Below are positions 1 to 10,114 of a stretch of DNA of 64,000 bases, in pieces; position 1 is the first letter of the stretch, and each line of letters opens with the position of its first letter. The translations under genes and the position numbers were made by a program. Under the pieces are notes generated by a model. The model was not told the origin of the DNA and searched no databases. It was given only the letters and a program-made list of their open reading frames with translations. The stretch lies in assembly GCF_947242115.1 (NCBI RefSeq), contig NC_074728.1, forward strand, positions 17,414,542 through 17,478,541, given 5' to 3'. This DNA comes from Biomphalaria glabrata. Taxonomy: Eukaryota; Mollusca; Gastropoda; Planorbidae.

Positions 1-1188
1 ATTGTTATTGTGGTAAGTATGTTGTCTATCTTGAAATTGATCTCTTCTAGACATTCTGTTGTTTTGCCATCTTCTGTTTGTTTGATGTGATCTACTGTTA
101 GTTGGACTGTAGCTTTGCCATGTTCTTCTGTTATATTGTTGTTGATAGGATCTATTATAGTTAGGACTGAAGCTCTGGAAAGTTCTGTTATCTCTTCCAT
201 ATTTATGGTTTCTATTTACATGTTGCTGTTTTTCTGATGCCATTCTCTTTCTGCACTCTGCTTTGGTGTGACCCAATATGCCACAGAAAAAACATTGTAT
301 GCTCCTGGCATATTTAAATTTATTTGTAGTTCTTGGATGGTTTTCTGTCACTGTTGCAGCTACATTGTACAATTCCCTTTTGTCAATGGTGATGTTTGGG
401 TGTGAGTCTTTGTATGTTGTTAAGTTTGATATCAATTCAGCTTCATTTTTTATTTTTCTCTCCTTCAGGAATGAGAATGCTGCATCTGTAACATTAATTA
501 GCACATTCTCAATGAGAAAGAAATCTAAGATCTGTTTGGGGTCATCTAAGTTGCAGTTTGCGAGTTGTAGCCACTTTGTCATGTTCTGGCGCATGTCATG
601 TATTGTTCTTTTTAAATCTGCATTCTTGGCTAGTTTTATTTCCCTAAAAAGTTTTCGATAGTGCTCCTCCGTTTTGCCAAAATGTTCAATTAGTCTTTGT
701 TTCACTGTGTTGTAGTCTTTTCTTTGCTCCATAGTTAGTGTGTCGATGATGTTTAGTGGTTCACCTCTTAGGTTAGCTAGAAGTTGTTGAGCCATTTGTG
801 CACTATTCATATTTGCTGTTTGACAGATGTATTCAAATTGAATAATGAAATTTTCCAATGTGTCTTCTTTTGGGTCAAAGTTCCTAAATTTGCTATGATA
901 CTGATGATGAGATGAAGTTTGACTTGCTGAATTGTCTTTATTTTCCTTTGTTAGCTTGGCCATTTTTTCTTCATGTTCTTTTAATTTTATTTCATGCTGG
1001 CGTTCTTTTTCTTTCTCTAAGTTTTCTTGTTCTTTCTCTCTCAGTCTTCTTTCATGTAGCCTTTCTTCCCGTTGCTTGTCTTTTTCTACTCTAATTCTAT
1101 CTATTTCAATTTTAATGAATGCAGCTCTATCATCTTCTTTTAACTTTAGTTTATCCACTATCTCTATTAGTTTTTCATACTCAGCCAT
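1..1188 (-). CDS. gag: Gag-like protein of the LTR retrotransposon, partial
   Basis: An uninterrupted minus-strand frame begins at the ATG at 1188-1186 (MAEYEKLIEIVDKLK) and is still open at base 1. The first ~120 residues form a highly charged Lys/Glu/Arg-rich, probably coiled-coil segment. A capsid-like region follows (containing FDPKEDTLENFI and LIEHFGKTEEHYRKLF), then a CCHC zinc knuckle CFFCGILGHTKAEC near 286-245, then an Asn/Arg/Gln-rich basic tail. Gag packages the element RNA into particles; the knuckle binds nucleic acid. The plus-strand frames across this stretch are shadows. Assignment to Gypsy rather than BEL/Pao rests on the primer site and general Gag layout, as pol is not visible. 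Confidence 0.8.
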   Translation of the reverse strand, partial: MAEYEKLIEIVDKLKLKEDDRAAFIKIEIDRIRVEKDKQREERLHERRLREKEQENLEKEKERQHEIKLKEHEEKMAKLTKENKDNSASQTSSHHQYHSKFRNFDPKEDTLENFIIQFEYICQTANMNSAQMAQQLLANLRGEPLNIIDTLTMEQRKDYNTVKQRLIEHFGKTEEHYRKLFREIKLAKNADLKRTIHDMRQNMTKWLQLANCNLDDPKQILDFFLIENVLINVTDAAFSFLKERKIKNEAELISNLTTYKDSHPNITIDKRELYNVAATVTENHPRTTNKFKYARSIQCFFCGILGHTKAECRKRMASEKQQHVNRNHKYGRDNRTFQSFSPNYNRSYQQQYNRRTWQSYSPTNSRSHQTNRRWQNNRMSRRDQFQDRQHTYHNNN

Positions 1189-2178
1189 TTTCAAAGATTC
1201 AAATTAGTAATATAGTTAATTAATAGATATGTGTACACTAGGTAGTTGTAAATGAATATTGTACTATAAATACTTATTATTGCTCAAATAGTAATTACAG
1301 GTAATAGTAGATATATATTTTGTGCGAAACAATTGAGGTTATGAGGTATCTTAAGTTATTCTTGGTACTTTGTCTAGTTCGTAATGTAATACTTTACTGA
1401 TCAATTATGTGATTATGTATTTTTAGTATCTCCACTTGCAATGTAAAAGTTTATTGCAACAAATAATTCACAATTATGTGAGCCTTATTAGTCTGGTAAA
1501 TAGTGATCAATGTATCAATAGTATCAAAATAGTTGAATGTGTTTGAAGAGTATATACAATATAAATCTTGTCAATCTCAAATCAAAATATATCCCATAGT
1601 GTATCAAGTGTGTAGTGTAGTGTTGATAATAATAAAAAATAGGTTGAAATAAGAAGTAAAATAAATATATATATTAATAAGTAATTAGACAAACATAAAT
1701 ACACTATAGATACTAAACAGTCTGCTTTAAAGAGACATTACAAGATAGTAGAAATAGTAGACAAAAGAATTACAATGAGAAATAACAATGACACAAAAGA
1801 AATTCAACAAATGTAAACAAGACAATATCAATACAAGAGTTTAACAATATGATAGATACTTGACAAAATACAAACTTAACTAATACAGCTATACGATCAA
1901 GTATTTACTTTATCTAAAGAGTCCCTACCAATACCTGGATGCTTACTTGAAAAAAAATATAAATGCTCAGACTCAATAGATAATTAAATTTAGTCCCTAA
2001 AGTCAAATGTATATATAAATACAAATGTAAACAATGAAGAAAATTGTGGTGTAGTTCAAGAGAACTAATCAATACTGATAATACTAAGGGTAATTAAAGT
2101 TACTTCCCTTAAATATTCACTTGATGCTTGACTTGTACATAAAGTTCCGGTGATGCTCCACATAAAATATGTCCACAG

Positions 2179-2334
2179 TACAGTTCATAAGTAATCCACT
2201 TGCTAAATCCGCAGCACAATGGTACAGTTCATAAGTAATCCACTTGTTAAATCCACAGTAGAATAGTACAGTTCATAAGTAATCCACTTGTTAAATCCAC
2301 AGTACAACGGTACAGTTCATAAGTAATCCAATAA
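2179..2334. repeat. 44-bp tandem repeat in the retrotransposon leader, about 3.5 copies
   Basis: Units starting TACAGTTCATAAGTAATCC begin at 2179, 2223, 2267 and 2311, an exact 44-bp spacing. They differ by a few substitutions. Confidence 0.9.
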
Positions 2335-2601
2335 ATACTTCAGATGTTTGACAGGTAATCCATTTTCATACAGTTGCTGAAACAAATATAAATAACTAAA
2401 AATGACCTTAGGTAGTGACGACAAGAGAGGTCTAAGAGTGAGAGCGCTCTCTTATTAAATGTGCTGTTAGACAGCGACAATATGAGTGTGTCATTAGAAT
2501 TATGACGAGCACTCGACGTAGATGATTCTTGAATATGTCAGCTACTTCGACTGACCATATATCAGCTGTCTTCAAACGATGACTTGAATGACTTGTAGTA
2601 C

Positions 2602-2780
2602 TAGATTTTCACCCACACCGGTTGTAGTATCACGGTTGTCTAGTTTCACCCACACAGGTTGTAAGATCAGGGTTGTCTAGTTTCACCCACACAGGTTGTA
2701 AGATCAGGGTTGTCTAGTTTCACCCACACAGGTTGTAAGATCAGGGTTGTCTAGTTTCGTCCACGCAGGTTGTCTCAGCA
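2602..2780. repeat. 37-bp tandem repeat in the retrotransposon leader, about five copies
   Basis: Units starting TAGTTTCACCCACACAGG begin at 2641, 2678, 2715 and (diverged) 2752, with a diverged first unit at 2602. The middle units are almost identical. Confidence 0.9.
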
Positions 2781-2830
2781 TATCATGTTAAAGTGACTTT
2801 GAACAATGCTGTCATAAATGTCGTTTTCGG

Positions 2831-2845
2831 CCGCTTCTGACACCA
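2831..2845 (-). other. Primer binding site (tRNA-complementary)
   Basis: On the minus strand TGGTGTCAGAAGCGG lies three bases inside the LTR end. Sequences of the form TGGTGTCAGAAG are common primer sites in Gypsy-group elements. The priming tRNA was not identified. Confidence 0.7.
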
Positions 2846-2849
2846 TAAA

Positions 2850-3317
2850 TGTCACCGAGTGATTTTATACTGTTATGGATGTGGCTGTGGTTATCAATGT
2901 AGGCGTGGTGGTGACATTGGGTTCTTGTTACAAATCACTGAATAATGAAATGACGCTGGGTGTAGCAGACAATAAGTTTAATATAACACCACATAGTGAA
3001 TACACCATACAATTCGACCCAGGAATGGTCAGTATTAATCCAACAGTAATATACGAATATCACAACTTAGTACTTATTCTATAACCAACTACTTTAAACA
3101 TCTAACTCTACTGCTTATATCTTAAGTGACTCAATACAAGTGCTTGCTACAAGATCTCTATGTGGACTGACTGCCTTTAACTCCCTGGTTCACCTAAGGT
3201 CAAAAGTGTTCACCTTAGTGCAACATGGGTTGTGAATAAGATTCACAATATGGAATTAACATACACAATACAGAATTAGGGTTTCTACTCTATGGCACCA
3301 ACTTTGAGGTGGTGACA
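2850..3317 (-). repeat. LTR (468 bp) of the Gypsy-like element
   Basis: The segment begins TGTCACC and ends GGTGACA, a perfect 7-bp terminal inverted repeat with the canonical TG...CA ends. The primer site follows at the expected distance. The short frame at 2875-3084 lies inside the LTR and is not taken as a gene. Confidence 0.8.
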
Positions 3318-4165
3318 ATTAGTATATATTATTAACATAAGTAATAAATTCGTATACGAATTGTGTGATTTCTTTACTAAAATTCGTCCAACCCCTCTCC
3401 GAAGGGGGGGGGTCTATTACCCCTACCGTTTCCCCCCTCCCCCCAAGGGTTCCTCTAGTGACCACAATGCCGACAATACTATGTGCACGAAATGGTGGGG
3501 GATTTTTAATATTTTTTTTCGTGAATTTGAGAAAATGTGTGGTCACTTGCTTGAATGATATAGAGTTGAAAGACTATTCCCAGTCATTACTGTTTTACCA
3601 TACCTGACGTCGTCGTACAAAAGTGTGTACCATATAAACAGTAGTAAGGGTCCACCTGGTTATTGTATAAATTATCCCAACGGTAAACTGGCTTTTTAAA
3701 GGTATACGTTTCATCATTCTGCGGACCCTACGGTCGTCCTGCGGACACCTTTAGCCCCGCGAACAACAATTTGAGAACCACTGGTCTAACTAATATTCAT
3801 GCACACTTTAGGTAAGATTGTTAATGCGTAATTTAATCAAGATTGTTAAAATGTAATTGATTCCTATAAGAGATATCCATCGAAGTTACTTTGTGCATTT
3901 GGTGTAATATTAATGTTAAACAAGTAATAACCCAATAACGATTATACCAAATAACTCAATATGTATTTTTAACGCAATTTTTATTGATAGTACAAACACA
4001 GTTTTTTTACTTTATACAATCTAGCAGCTTTTACGTAGTACGACTAAATGGAGAGTAAGAGAAACTTGAGAACCTCTATTGTATTTATTATTCAGGGTCC
4101 ACTGAAATAGATTACTTCCCTTATACCACCTTTCTGAATATTTAGGGCGTACCTGAGTTCACTTA
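3318..4165. other. Intergenic stretch with a possible hAT-like terminus
   Basis: No gene seen. 3390-3445 is rich in G and C runs. TTTGAGAACCACTG near 3770-3783 is the reverse complement of CAGTGGTTCTCAAA, which resembles the ends of many hAT-type transposons. No partner terminus was found, so this is only a hint of an old DNA-transposon end. Confidence 0.35.
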
Positions 4166-4340
4166 ACTATATAGCTCCTCCTTCGTGACTATGTAGCTCC
4201 TCCATCGTGACTATATAGCTCCTCCTTCGTGACTATATAGCTCCTCCTTCGTGACTATGTAGCTCCTCCTTCGCGACTATATAGCTCCTCCTTCGTGACT
4301 ATATAGCTCCTCCTTCGTGACTATATAGCTCCTCCTTTGT
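4166..4340. repeat. 22-bp tandem repeat, about eight units, at the 3' end of a LINE fragment
   Basis: Units of ACTATATAGCTCCTCCTTCGTG are repeated at 22-bp spacing with few changes. On the minus strand the repeat follows directly on the reading frame of the LINE fragment at 4341-4858, and its first units supply the last codons (ending SHEGGAI, stop near 4277). Short tandem repeats at the 3' end are known for RTE-like LINEs. Confidence 0.85.
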
Positions 4341-4858
4341 GGTCGAAGATGAGCACATTTCTCATTTCTATGAACTCGAACATGGCTGTTAAATCCGATC
4401 CTCGCTTTAAAAAGCCAGCCGCATACGTGGCATGGGTGGGTTAGGTCAGTTGCTGAAAGGCCTGCTTCTTCTCTCAGCTTTTTGTTGGTTCGGCGCTCTT
4501 TCGCCCTGGCCACTCTTCTTGCTTCATATCTTGAGACTCCGAGACTGACAGATTCACGCCATGAGGAGCGATCAAGAGCTAGTGCTTCCCAGCCGTGAAT
4601 GTCGATATCGCATTCCTTGAAGGAGCTCTTGAGAGTGTCTTTGTAGCCCTTGTATTGGCCTCCCTGGGAGCGCTTTCCTGCACACAACTCCCAGTACAGA
4701 AGTCGCTTGGGAAGGCGATTGTCTGGCATGCGGACTACATGTCCCGCCCAACGAAGTTGGGACCTTTTCACTGTCGCATTAATACTGTGAATATTGGACA
4801 GCTTTAGGATTTCTGTGTCTGGTATGTGGTCGGACCAAAGCACCTTATGGATACTCCT
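4277..4858 (-). pseudogene. 3' end of a LINE reverse-transcriptase ORF (5'-truncated)
   Basis: The minus-strand frame has the block that follows the reverse-transcriptase domain in many lophotrochozoan APE-type LINEs: DTEILKLSNIHSINATVKRS, then RWAGHVVRMPDNRLPKRLLY, a WEALALDRSSWR motif and a C-terminal C2H2-like finger CHVCGWLFKARIGFNSHVRVH. The catalytic RT domain is missing, so this is a 5'-truncated copy. The same family appears again at 61688-62290. At its 5' side (4858) it abuts the 3' part of a SINE. Confidence 0.85.
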
Positions 4859-4985
4859 TGGGAAAAGTAAAGGCGGTTGGTCGTTGTGTTGGTCACATGA
4901 CACTCAGCTCGTTAACCGTTGGCCAAACAAACAAATGACCTTAACATCATCTGCCCTATAGATCACAAGGTCTCAAAAAGGGAAC
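4859..4985 (+). mobile_element. SINE-A, 3' part only
   Basis: The stretch from GGGAAAAGTAAAGGCGG to the tail matches the 3' half of the full-length SINE at 16709-16985, including the segments GGTCACATGACAC and ATCATCTGCCCTATAGA. The tRNA-like head is absent. Confidence 0.8.
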
Positions 4986-5195
4986 TTTTACACCAGTTTC
5001 ACCTATCCCTTAGTACAAGGAACTGTTTGGGGCATCACATATGATCTGTCAACTGTATTTTTACATTTCTTTCTGTCTTTTGACTTCAGTAGAATCTCTT
5101 CCAGTGACAAGCCTGTCCACGCTTTGATGTTGTCTTACCATCGCTTTCTTTGTGCACCTCATTTTTTCTCCTGGTACTTCATTGTCTGTGGCATT

Positions 5196-7055
5196 TTACG
5201 TCTCGTGAGACGATCTTTTCCCTTTGCAACTTCTTGTGTGACTAAAGAGGCCAATCCTTGATACACAGCTGCGATCACAGGTTGGGCATATAAAATCACC
5301 AGGCGCCATTGCATTTTCACCCTTCTTTCTGCTTCTGTTGTGTATGACATCTGCAATCTGTGACCCTTCCTTTATGCTCTCTCTCCATGTGGATCTGTCC
5401 AGTGCCACCTCTTCCCAGCTGCCAGTGTCAATTTTGAAGAGCTTCATGTCGCGTTTGCATACATCCGTATAGCGTAAAAGTGGGCGACCAGCGGCTCTCC
5501 TGCCTTCAATTAGATCGCCATACAGGATGTCCTGTGGAAGTCGACCTACTGGCATTCTACGAACGTGGCCAAGCCAGCCAAGGCGTCTGCTGCTGATAAC
5601 AGAGCGGATGTCCTGGCATCCTGCTCTATGTAGCACTTCCTCATTTGTTATCTTATCTTGCCACCTTATTTTAAAGATCCGCCTTAGGCATCGGAGGTGG
5701 AAGACATTCAGCTTTTTTTCCTGCCATGAGTAGGTTGACCATGTTTCACTTCCGTACAGCAAGGTGCTCAACACACAGGTCCGGTAGACTAGGGCTTTAG
5801 TACTGCTAGTCAGCAATATGTTGTCCCAGACTCTTTTCTGCAACCGTGACATGGTGGCCATTGCCTTGGCTATCCTGTTGTTTATGTCTTTATCCAGTAG
5901 AGTGTTGTTGGATATGATGGAGCCAAGGTAACAAAAGTGATCAACAATTTCTAGTGGTTGGCCATTAATGCTTACTTGAGGTGCAGTGTTTGTGTTTTGG
6001 ACAAGTATCTTAGTCTTGCTTTGACTGATGTTTAAGCCGAACTTCTGGCAAGCAGCAGATAGTTTGTCAACCATGGACTGTAGCTGAATATCAGAATCAG
6101 CCACAATAGCTGCATCATCAGCATACAGGAGTTCCCTGACGAGTAGCTTCCTAACCTTGGTTTTTGCCCGCAGCCTTGATACATTAAATAATTTTCCAGA
6201 GGATCTTGTATGGAGAAACACACCTTCGTTTATGTCGCTGTACGCATAATGCAGTAGACAGGAGAAGAATATGCCAAACAGAGTAGGTGCGAGCACACAT
6301 CCCTGCTTGACACCACTGCAAACCTCAAAAGGTGCTGATTGGGCTCCATTGAATTTGACAGTACATTTAGTTTCCTCGTGAAAACATTCAATTAACTTCA
6401 GTAGTTTGGGAGGGCAACCTATTTTCCTCAGGAGTTTGAAAAGGCCACTTCTGCTGACCATGTCAAAAGCTTTAGTCAGATCGACAAAAACAATGTAAAG
6501 GGGTCTGTCTCTCTCTCTGAATTTCTCCTGCAGTAGTCGTAGAGAAGATATCATGTCTATAGTGGACCTACCACTCCTGAATCCACACTGAGACTCTGGG
6601 TAGACTCTAGAAGCTATCACTTGCAGCCTGGATAGTGCCACTCTAGCAAAGATCTTGCCCACTATACTGAGGAGAGAGATACCCCTATAGTTGTTGCAAT
6701 CACTCCGATCCCCTTTGTTCTTGTATATTGTGACTATAGTTGCGTCACGCATGTCCTGTGGGACATGACCTGTTTCCCAACAGCGGCAGAGGAGAATATA
6801 GAGTTCAGGGAGCAGGAGTGATTCGTTGACTTTCACTACTTCCACTGGGATACCATCACTCCCAGGAGATTTTCTATTTTTTAAGCAGTTAATGGCTTTT
6901 TTGAGGTCACTAAGGCTCGGAAGCTCATCTAGGCATTCCAGTACTGGAAGATCTGGTAGAGAAGCCAGGGCGACATCGTCTACTGTATTCTGTGTGGCAT
7001 AGACTTCGAGGTAGTGTTCTGTCCATCGTTCTAGCTGCTTTCTAGCCCAGGCTTT
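5196..7055 (-). pseudogene. LINE reverse transcriptase, 3' segment of the inverted LINE
   Basis: The frame is open from about 7055 (RKQLERWTEHY) to the stop at 5196. It contains TIYKNKGDRSDCNNYRGIS, PESQCGFRSGRSTIDM, FVDLTKAFDMVSRSG, GVKQGCVLAPTLFGIFFS and the catalytic LLYADDAAIVA motif. The post-RT block RRLGWLGHVRRMPVGRLP follows, then a C2H2-type finger (CPTCDRSCVSRIGLFSHTRSC). The protein would copy element RNA at a nicked target. It has no start of its own because the endonuclease half is inverted away from it. The 3' UTR is only about ten bases, as in RTE-like LINEs. Confidence 0.92.
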
Positions 7056-7347
7056 CCCCCAGCAATGGAGAGGTCACTCCATCTCTGACAGTAATGTCTT
7101 TGAAAAAACACGGAGAGTGGTAGTTACCGGTGATAAGTTCCTAGCCGATTGGCGTAAGCTGGAACGCCAGGGACCACTCTTGACGGTAGGAGGGGCTTTT
7201 TAGCCTCACTGGATAGCTACTGCCTGCCTTAAGCCGAGCAGCCCTCGGACAATAAAGTGCTATCCCGCCACAGCTTGCCGCACCACTGGGTGCTTGGTGC
7301 TAAGACAAAATCAAAAAGCAAGCTGCTCACCCGCACCTGCAAATAAA

Positions 7348-8673
7348 ATGAAAAGAAAACCCTCAACATTAATGCGTTTAGCAAGCTGGAACATACGGAC
7401 AATGTGTCCTGGCTTCAATACTGACCCTGAACTCGTCACCGACATGCGACAAACAGCTATCATCGACAGAGAACTCAGCAGACTAAACATTGATGTGGCC
7501 TGCCTGCAAGAAACCAGACTGGCAGACAGTGGATCTCTTACAGAAAGCAACTATACTTTCTACTGGCAAGGAAAACCAGAACAAAGCCCTAGAATACATG
7601 GCGTCGGCTTTGCAATAAGAAACAGTCTCGTCCCCTGCATTGCAATGTTTCCCATTGGCAATGAAAGAGTAGCACACATGAAATTTGCATCACCGCAAGG
7701 CAAAGTTAATATAATCTGTGCTTACTCACCAACCCTTGCTGCACCAGAAGAGGACAAAGACAGATTCTTTCAAGCTCTAGAGGACGTAATTAAAAGTATT
7801 CCAAAGTCCGAGCACCTCTATATAAATGGAGACTTTAATGCCCGTGTTGGTGATGGAAATGATGCATGGCCAAAATGCTTGGGACCTCATGGTGTTGGCA
7901 AAATAAATGACAATGGCCAAAGGCTACTTGAGTTCTGTAGCTCTCATGAACTGTGTGTAACAAATACATTCTTCTCTGGCAAGGAACGCCATAAAGTCTC
8001 TTGGCAGCACCCACGCTCAAAAAGGTGGCACCAGCTTGACCTCTGCATCACCCGAAGGATGGATCTGAAAAGTGTCATCCACACCCGTTCATACCATAGT
8101 GCGGACTGCAACTCAGACCATTCACTAGTGCTAGGCAAAATCAAACTACTTCTCAAGAAGGCTTACACTTCCACTCAACCCAGAACTAGGCGAATTAACG
8201 TCAACCATGTAGGTGACCCAGAGAAGTGTGCACTCTTTGGCGAGCTCCTGAACAGTTCAATCCCCTCGTTAAGTGATGAAGAAGACATCTCGATCAGATG
8301 GGAGAAATTAAGAGACGTAATCTACAGTTCGGCAATCACCGCCTTTGGGCCTCAAAAACACAAAAATGTAGACTGGTTTGAGGCGAATCTAGCACATATG
8401 GAACCTTGCATCGAGAAAAAACGATCTGCACACCTCGCTCACAAGACAAAGCCTAATCCAAAATCTCTGGAGGCCTTCAAAAGTGCTAATAAAGAGGCAA
8501 AACAAATGGCTAGAAAATGTGCTAACAGCTTCTGGAGGGATACCTGCAACAGAATCCAAGACAGTCTCCACTCAGGAAATAGCAAAGCTCTATTTGATAT
8601 CATTAAAGCGGCCCTGGGTCCAGCAGTGTCTAAGCCTGCCCCCCTTCTATCCAAATCAGGAGAAAAAATTACA
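7348..8673 (+). pseudogene. LINE AP-endonuclease, 5' segment of the inverted LINE
   Basis: From the ATG at 7348 the frame reads RLASWNIRTMCPG, VACLQETRLADSG, IHGVGFAIRNS, YINGDFNARVGDG and NSDHSLVLGK, the ordered motifs of an apurinic-type endonuclease (exonuclease III fold) that nicks the target. It continues into the linker before RT (...LLSKSGEKIT) and then runs into the target-site duplication, stopping at 8688. The upstream 7093-7347 matches the 5' UTR of the element at 10115. The frame could begin upstream of 7348 at a non-ATG codon, but the related copy starts just before RLATWNVRTM. Confidence 0.9.
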
Positions 8674-8686
8674 GGTACTTCATTGT

Positions 8687-9018
8687 AAGGAGGTCTATAT
8701 GACTACAGTCAACTATATTTAGTTTCAAAGAGAAATTCGAATATAATGATAAGCCTTTTAATGTAATGAATATTTCTTTTCTCTTATTTCACTCTTTTTC
8801 TCTTATCCTTTTACTTCTCACTACTCTCCTTAGTTTGCTCTGTTTCACTTTCATTGTGACTGTCTTTAGTTTTCTGATTCTCTTCTCTTTCTTTCTGTTA
8901 TTATCTTTGATGTCGTTTGTAGCTTTTTTTCTCAAATGTGCATGCACTATATAGATGTTTCTTTCATTGCTTGGTTTAAAGAGTAGGCTATTTATCGGAG
9001 CATCGACCTAGTAGTATA
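8687..9018. other. Pyrimidine-rich spacer
   Basis: CTTT-rich sequence flanks the LINE. The short Leu/Ser/Phe frame here is compositional and not taken as a gene. Confidence 0.5.
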
Positions 9019-9061
9019 TTTATCTATCTATCTATCTATATATCTATCTTATATCTTTCTT

Positions 9062-9130
<69 letters not shown>

Positions 9131-9230
9131 ATCGCATATATATGTATATATATGTATATATATATATCTGTCTGTCTGTCTGTCTGATATTTGTCTGTCT
9201 GTCAGCCTGTCTGTCCATTTGTCTGCCTAC
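9019..9230. repeat. Compound microsatellite (TCTA)n, (TA)n, (TCTG)n
   Basis: TATC/TCTA units fill about 9020-9131, followed by TATATG-type repeats and CTGT units to about 9225. Confidence 0.95.
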
Positions 9231-9409
9231 GTCAATGAATGGAATATATATTTCTTTTTCTCAGCAAAGTTTATTAGATCTTTACAATTTAGAATGACCA
9301 ACGTGTATAACAATACAATGAAATAATTTGGTTGTTACATTTAAAATGTGAAAGTTATGTAATATCTCTAGAGTGCCATCTGAGATTTTATAGAGTTTAT
9401 TGCCATTTC

Positions 9410-9521
9410 TTAGGCATCATCTATTAGTTCCGTCACGCCCAACTCTTGCATGATGGGATGGTGCAAAAATTTATCCAGGCGTTCCTTCCCTTTGTTCAGC
9501 TTTCGTAAAAAGTGAATGAAC
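9410..9521 (-). CDS. Terminal coding exon of an unidentified host gene
   Basis: On the minus strand an acceptor TTTGTCTAACAG precedes position 9521. The exon reads (K)FIHFLRKLNKGKERLDKFLHH... and ends GVTELIDDA before TAA at 9412-9410. AATAAA follows about nine bases after the stop (9401-9396). The first base completes the split AAG codon left by the exon at 14233-14630, so the two exons splice in frame. The peptide is a charged amphipathic helix-like tail; the family is not recognised. The intron between them is about 4.7 kb, most of it LINE. Independent evidence for expression is lacking. Confidence 0.55.
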
Positions 9522-10114
9522 CTGTTAGACAAAGTAAGGAAACAAATTGGTTATGAAAACAAACAAAAAATGCATTTTAAAAGCAATTAGTTTTTTTTTT
9601 CTTCTTTGAAAAATTAGAAAAACAAAAGCAATCTCTTCTTTCTTGTCTTTAGATATTCAGTTAATCATATAATTGTACCTTTGAATTAAAATCGTTTTAG
9701 CTTGATTTTGATTGTTACTTTGACTATTAATAACAAGGTTAGTTTTGAGTCCGAAGAGTATGGAGGAGTGCAGTCCGTCACCTGTATGTGATCTGCGACC
9801 TTCACCTTTTGCCACATTCAGCTCTCACATAACCTTTGACGCCTGGTGGTCGGCTTACGTTCTCTTCCCGCCATCTACGTTTGTCGTCGGTAGTGGATTT
9901 TCTTTTGGTCTCCAGTGTGTATTACTTGTAAGTGACTATAGGTGCAACCTGGTGCTCTCTTCTATGTCAGTTAAAGGAAGCACATCTTTAAAAAAGTTTC
10001 CGGTGGGTTGGGTGGAATTATGTTACGCCGAATGATGACTACATTGGTATTTCGATTGGTAATTGAAAGAATTTTTAAACATTGGTATTTATTCTTGTAT
10101 TAGAACTAGTATTT
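9522..10114. other. Intron sequence with a dispersed repeat (R3)
   Basis: 9745-10020 resembles 34370-34565: both share GAGTCCGAAGA at the start, GGAGTGCAGT, and the CCGTCTACGT/CCATCTACGT segment. The frame at 9745-10035 lies within this repeat and is not called. The rest shows nothing recognisable. Confidence 0.5.

Larger units (their letters stand above)
1189..2849 (-). other. Long untranslated leader of the LTR retrotransposon
   Basis: This is the 1.66 kb between primer site and gag start. It is AT-rich with no long frame. It contains two tandem-repeat blocks (44-bp units near 2179-2330 and ~37-bp units near 2602-2780), listed separately. Confidence 0.6.
1..3317 (-). mobile_element. Gypsy-like LTR retrotransposon, 5' part (continues beyond the left edge)
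   Basis: Reading on the minus strand, the window holds an LTR (3317 to 2850), a primer binding site three bases inside it, a leader of about 1.66 kb with two sets of tandem repeats, and a gag reading frame that runs off the left edge. The order LTR - primer site - gag and the zinc-knuckle Gag are typical of the Ty3/Gypsy group. Pol and the other LTR would lie outside the window, so LTR divergence, and hence age, cannot be estimated. The visible part looks whole. Confidence 0.82.
5173..8686. mobile_element. APE-type LINE with 5' inversion (twin priming), near full length
   Basis: The 3' part (RT and C-terminal finger) lies on the minus strand, 7055 down to 5186. The 5' part (5' UTR and endonuclease) lies on the plus strand, about 7090 to 8673. 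The two protein segments break at nearly the same position in the related intact element at 10115-14169, so almost nothing is lost. The whole is flanked by a direct repeat GGTACTTCATTGT at 5173-5185 and 8674-8686. This arrangement is what twin-primed reverse transcription produces. Confidence 0.9.

Noticed and set aside
912-1207. Leu/Ser/Phe-rich plus-strand frames resembling membrane proteins
   Set aside because: Shadows of the charged gag frame on the minus strand.
2875-3084. Small protein of 69 residues
   Set aside because: Lies entirely inside the LTR and shows no domain.
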